From Perlucidibaca aquatica (GTDB lineage: Bacteria > Pseudomonadota > Gammaproteobacteria > Pseudomonadales > Moraxellaceae): a stretch of 64,000 nt of DNA. The translations under genes were made by a program, and so were the position numbers. Each line of letters starts with the position of its first letter. Position 1 is the first letter of the stretch. This document shows, piece after piece, positions 62,439 to 64,000 of this stretch. The DNA lies in the NCBI RefSeq assembly GCF_001676655.1, contig NZ_LZDB01000002.1, forward strand, positions 186,001-250,000. Direction: 5' to 3'. The notes under the pieces were generated by a model that did not search any database, was not told the origin of the DNA, and saw only the letters and a program-made list of their open reading frames with translations.

Positions 62439-62903
62439 ATGAATATGAACACCTTAGCGATGTGGAATAAACTCAGCAGCCAGCCTGGCGGGAAATGGAT
62501 TTTCTCGCGCGCGCTGTGCTTGAAAGCTCCTTACTTTGGCAGTATCCGCCCACAATTTGAGGCGTTAAAGCCAGGCTATTGTGAAGTGCACATGCGTAAG
62601 CGCAGGAGTGTGCTGAATCATTTAGATACCGTGCATGCCATTGCCATGTGCAATATGGCCGAGCTGGCGGGAGGCTCCATGACGGAGGTTACCGTACCGT
62701 CGACACACCGTTGGATTCCAAAGGGTATGACGGTTGAGTACTTGAAAAAAGCCACCACCGATTTAGTGGCAGTCGCCACGCCCATGGCAGACATCGATTG
62801 GTCCGGAGCGAGTGAGTATCCGGTGAAAATCGTCGTCAGCGACACCCACGGCGTGCCTGTGTTTCAGGCGGTGATTGCCATGTGGGTGTCGCCGAAAAAG
62901 TAA
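62439..62903 (+). CDS. DUF4442 hotdog-fold thioesterase-like protein
   Basis: 154 residues. 'AMWNKLSSQPGGKWIFSRALCLKAPYFGSIRPQF' and 'VLNHLDTVHAIAMCNMAELAGGSM' are the DUF4442/PaaI-like hotdog motif with an Asn-His helix; 'DTHGVPVFQAVIAMWVSPKK' ends it. An acyl-CoA thioesterase is likely, but the substrate is not apparent. Start at 62439 is backed by AGGA; an in-frame ATG at 62445 is possible. Confidence 0.85.
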   Translation: MNMNTLAMWNKLSSQPGGKWIFSRALCLKAPYFGSIRPQFEALKPGYCEVHMRKRRSVLNHLDTVHAIAMCNMAELAGGSMTEVTVPSTHRWIPKGMTVEYLKKATTDLVAVATPMADIDWSGASEYPVKIVVSDTHGVPVFQAVIAMWVSPKK

Positions 62904-62929
62904 GTTTCAGTTCTCTATAGCGCGCTGGT

Positions 62930-64000
62930 TTAGGCGTTAGCGGCCACCCCATCCAAAACACGATAAACATCCTGCTCATCCATGTAGCGCGGCACGGCAT
63001 ACATGCCATGGGCTTCGGTCAGCGCGTCGGTGGCCATGCGCGCGTAATCACTGCGTTGAATCATGCTGCCGCTGCGGCGTATCGGCAAACGCGCGAGTAA
63101 GTCGCTGACCCGTGTAGACAGTGCGTTGGCCGCGACGGTATCGGTTGCACCGGCAGGTGCTAGCTCAAGATCGCGAGACAAACTGGCGAGCTTCTTCAGG
63201 CAAGCCGGTTGGTTAAACGCCAACACATGCGGTAATACCATGGCATTCGCACGACCATGCGGCACGCCGTATCGAGCGCCGAGTTGATGGGCAATGGCAT
63301 GCACATAACCCACCGCCGACGTGCTCAGGCACAGGCCGGCATAATGAGATCCCAGTGCCATCGCGTCACGCGCGGCTAGGTTGTTAGGCTCAGTACAAGC
63401 AGTCTCTAGGTTATTCAAAATCAGGCGCACCGCCGTTCGGTTGTAGCCATCGGTTTGCTCGTTGGCAAACAGACTCATCCAGCCCTCGAGGGCATGCGTG
63501 AGGGCATCAATCCCTGTTTCTGCGGTCACGGAAGCTGGCATACCTTGTGTGATGAGCGGATCTAGCGCGGCGGCCAGGGGCACTAAACCAGGATCCACCA
63601 CCAAGGCTTTCACATGTGTGCTGCTATCTGAAATGACAGCGGCCACGCTCGCCTCAGAGCCGGTGCCCGAGGTGGAGGGCACCACAAAGAATGGTAGGGC
63701 GGGTTGCCGACCTTTAAGAACGCCCACCAATTGTTGAGGCGTTTTACCCGTGGTGGCCGCGAGGGCGATGACTTTTCCGGCATCAATGGCCGATCCGCCG
63801 CCAATCACCAGAAGGGCATCAGCACGTGCCTGCTGGCAGGCTTGCAATCCGGCTTCCACAATTTCAAAGGTCGGGTCTGGTCGAACGCCGGTAAAAATTT
63901 CGGTGATAACGCCTCGCGCATTGAGGGCGGCAACCAACGGGTCAATCGTACCCAGCTTGGCTAAAACATCATCCGTAATGACGAGAACGCGCTTATGCCC
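62930..64000 (-). CDS. Iron-containing alcohol dehydrogenase (partial at right edge)
   Basis: The open frame continues to the window edge, giving at least 356 residues plus the missing N-terminus. Group III alcohol dehydrogenase signs are 'KRVLVITDDVLAKLG', 'IGGGSAIDAGKVIA', 'VPSTSGTGSEAS', 'TAETGIDALTHALEGWMS' and the metal His residues in 'GYVHAIAHQLGARYGVPHGRANAMVLPHVLAFN'. It oxidises an alcohol or reduces an aldehyde with NAD(P)H. TTG 63937 is only an internal codon; the real start lies beyond 64000. Confidence 0.9.
   Translation of the reverse strand, partial: GHKRVLVITDDVLAKLGTIDPLVAALNARGVITEIFTGVRPDPTFEIVEAGLQACQQARADALLVIGGGSAIDAGKVIALAATTGKTPQQLVGVLKGRQPALPFFVVPSTSGTGSEASVAAVISDSSTHVKALVVDPGLVPLAAALDPLITQGMPASVTAETGIDALTHALEGWMSLFANEQTDGYNRTAVRLILNNLETACTEPNNLAARDAMALGSHYAGLCLSTSAVGYVHAIAHQLGARYGVPHGRANAMVLPHVLAFNQPACLKKLASLSRDLELAPAGATDTVAANALSTRVSDLLARLPIRRSGSMIQRSDYARMATDALTEAHGMYAVPRYMDEQDVYRVLDGVAANA

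Noticed and set aside
63610-63937. TTG 63937 as the start of the iron-dependent alcohol dehydrogenase
   Set aside because: The frame continues upstream to the window edge with family-like sequence (KRVLVITDDVL), so the gene is simply cut by the window.

Overview
The window looks like a gammaproteobacterial chromosome, most likely of the Moraxellaceae/Pseudomonadales type. The housekeeping genes rsxB, metG, apbC/mrp, dcd, purM, purN, an AI-2E/PerM gene, hda, a DUF2069 gene, wrbA, yihY and a class I fumarase are of this lineage's type and partly in its usual order. Lineage is inferred from gene content and order only. No rRNA, tRNA, CRISPR array, transposase, phage gene or integron integrase was recognised.

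Layout. 1-12 kb: end of an SDR gene, rsxB, an amidase/hydrolase pair, two paralogous PF10118 genes, yjdM, a carboxylesterase, a class I HMG-CoA reductase, a BrnTA toxin-antitoxin pair abutting metG, and an amine oxidase. 12-16.3 kb: an AT-rich CHASE-PAS hybrid histidine kinase split by a frameshift in a run of nine A. 16.3-22.7 kb: apbC, dcd, an acyl-CoA dehydrogenase bracketed by two copies of a long hairpin repeat, TerC, and a class C beta-lactamase-fold hydrolase. 22.7-25.3 kb: an integrase-less run of gene cassettes with attC-like sites, a leader, and a third hairpin repeat. 25.3-34.2 kb: seven tightly coupled minus-strand genes (two GST-like proteins, DUF3604, HupE/UreJ-like, PpiC-like, MBL hydrolase, double DsbA-like), with an AraC regulator and a lipoprotein gene behind them. 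37-47 kb: TetR regulator, DUF3108 protein, purine genes, hda, wrbA, yihY, a hydrolase and fumarase.

47.1-56.2 kb is a defence/toxin-antitoxin island. It is bounded by two direct, diverged copies of a Fic toxin/antitoxin module. Between them lie two more cassette-like genes (one HEPN-like) behind a second copy of the leader seen at 25 kb, a single-polypeptide restriction-modification enzyme with an AT-rich specificity region, MazEF-type and TumE/TumA-type pairs, and a SAM methyltransferase. 56.4-64 kb returns to ordinary chromosome: GMC oxidoreductase, lipase, AraC regulator, YhhN-like protein, RlmN-like radical SAM enzyme, TspO, DUF4442 and a truncated iron-dependent alcohol dehydrogenase.

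The parts most worth following up are the Fic-bounded island, the two cassette loci sharing a leader, the hairpin family whose stems vary in a compensatory way, and the seven-gene DUF3604 operon.
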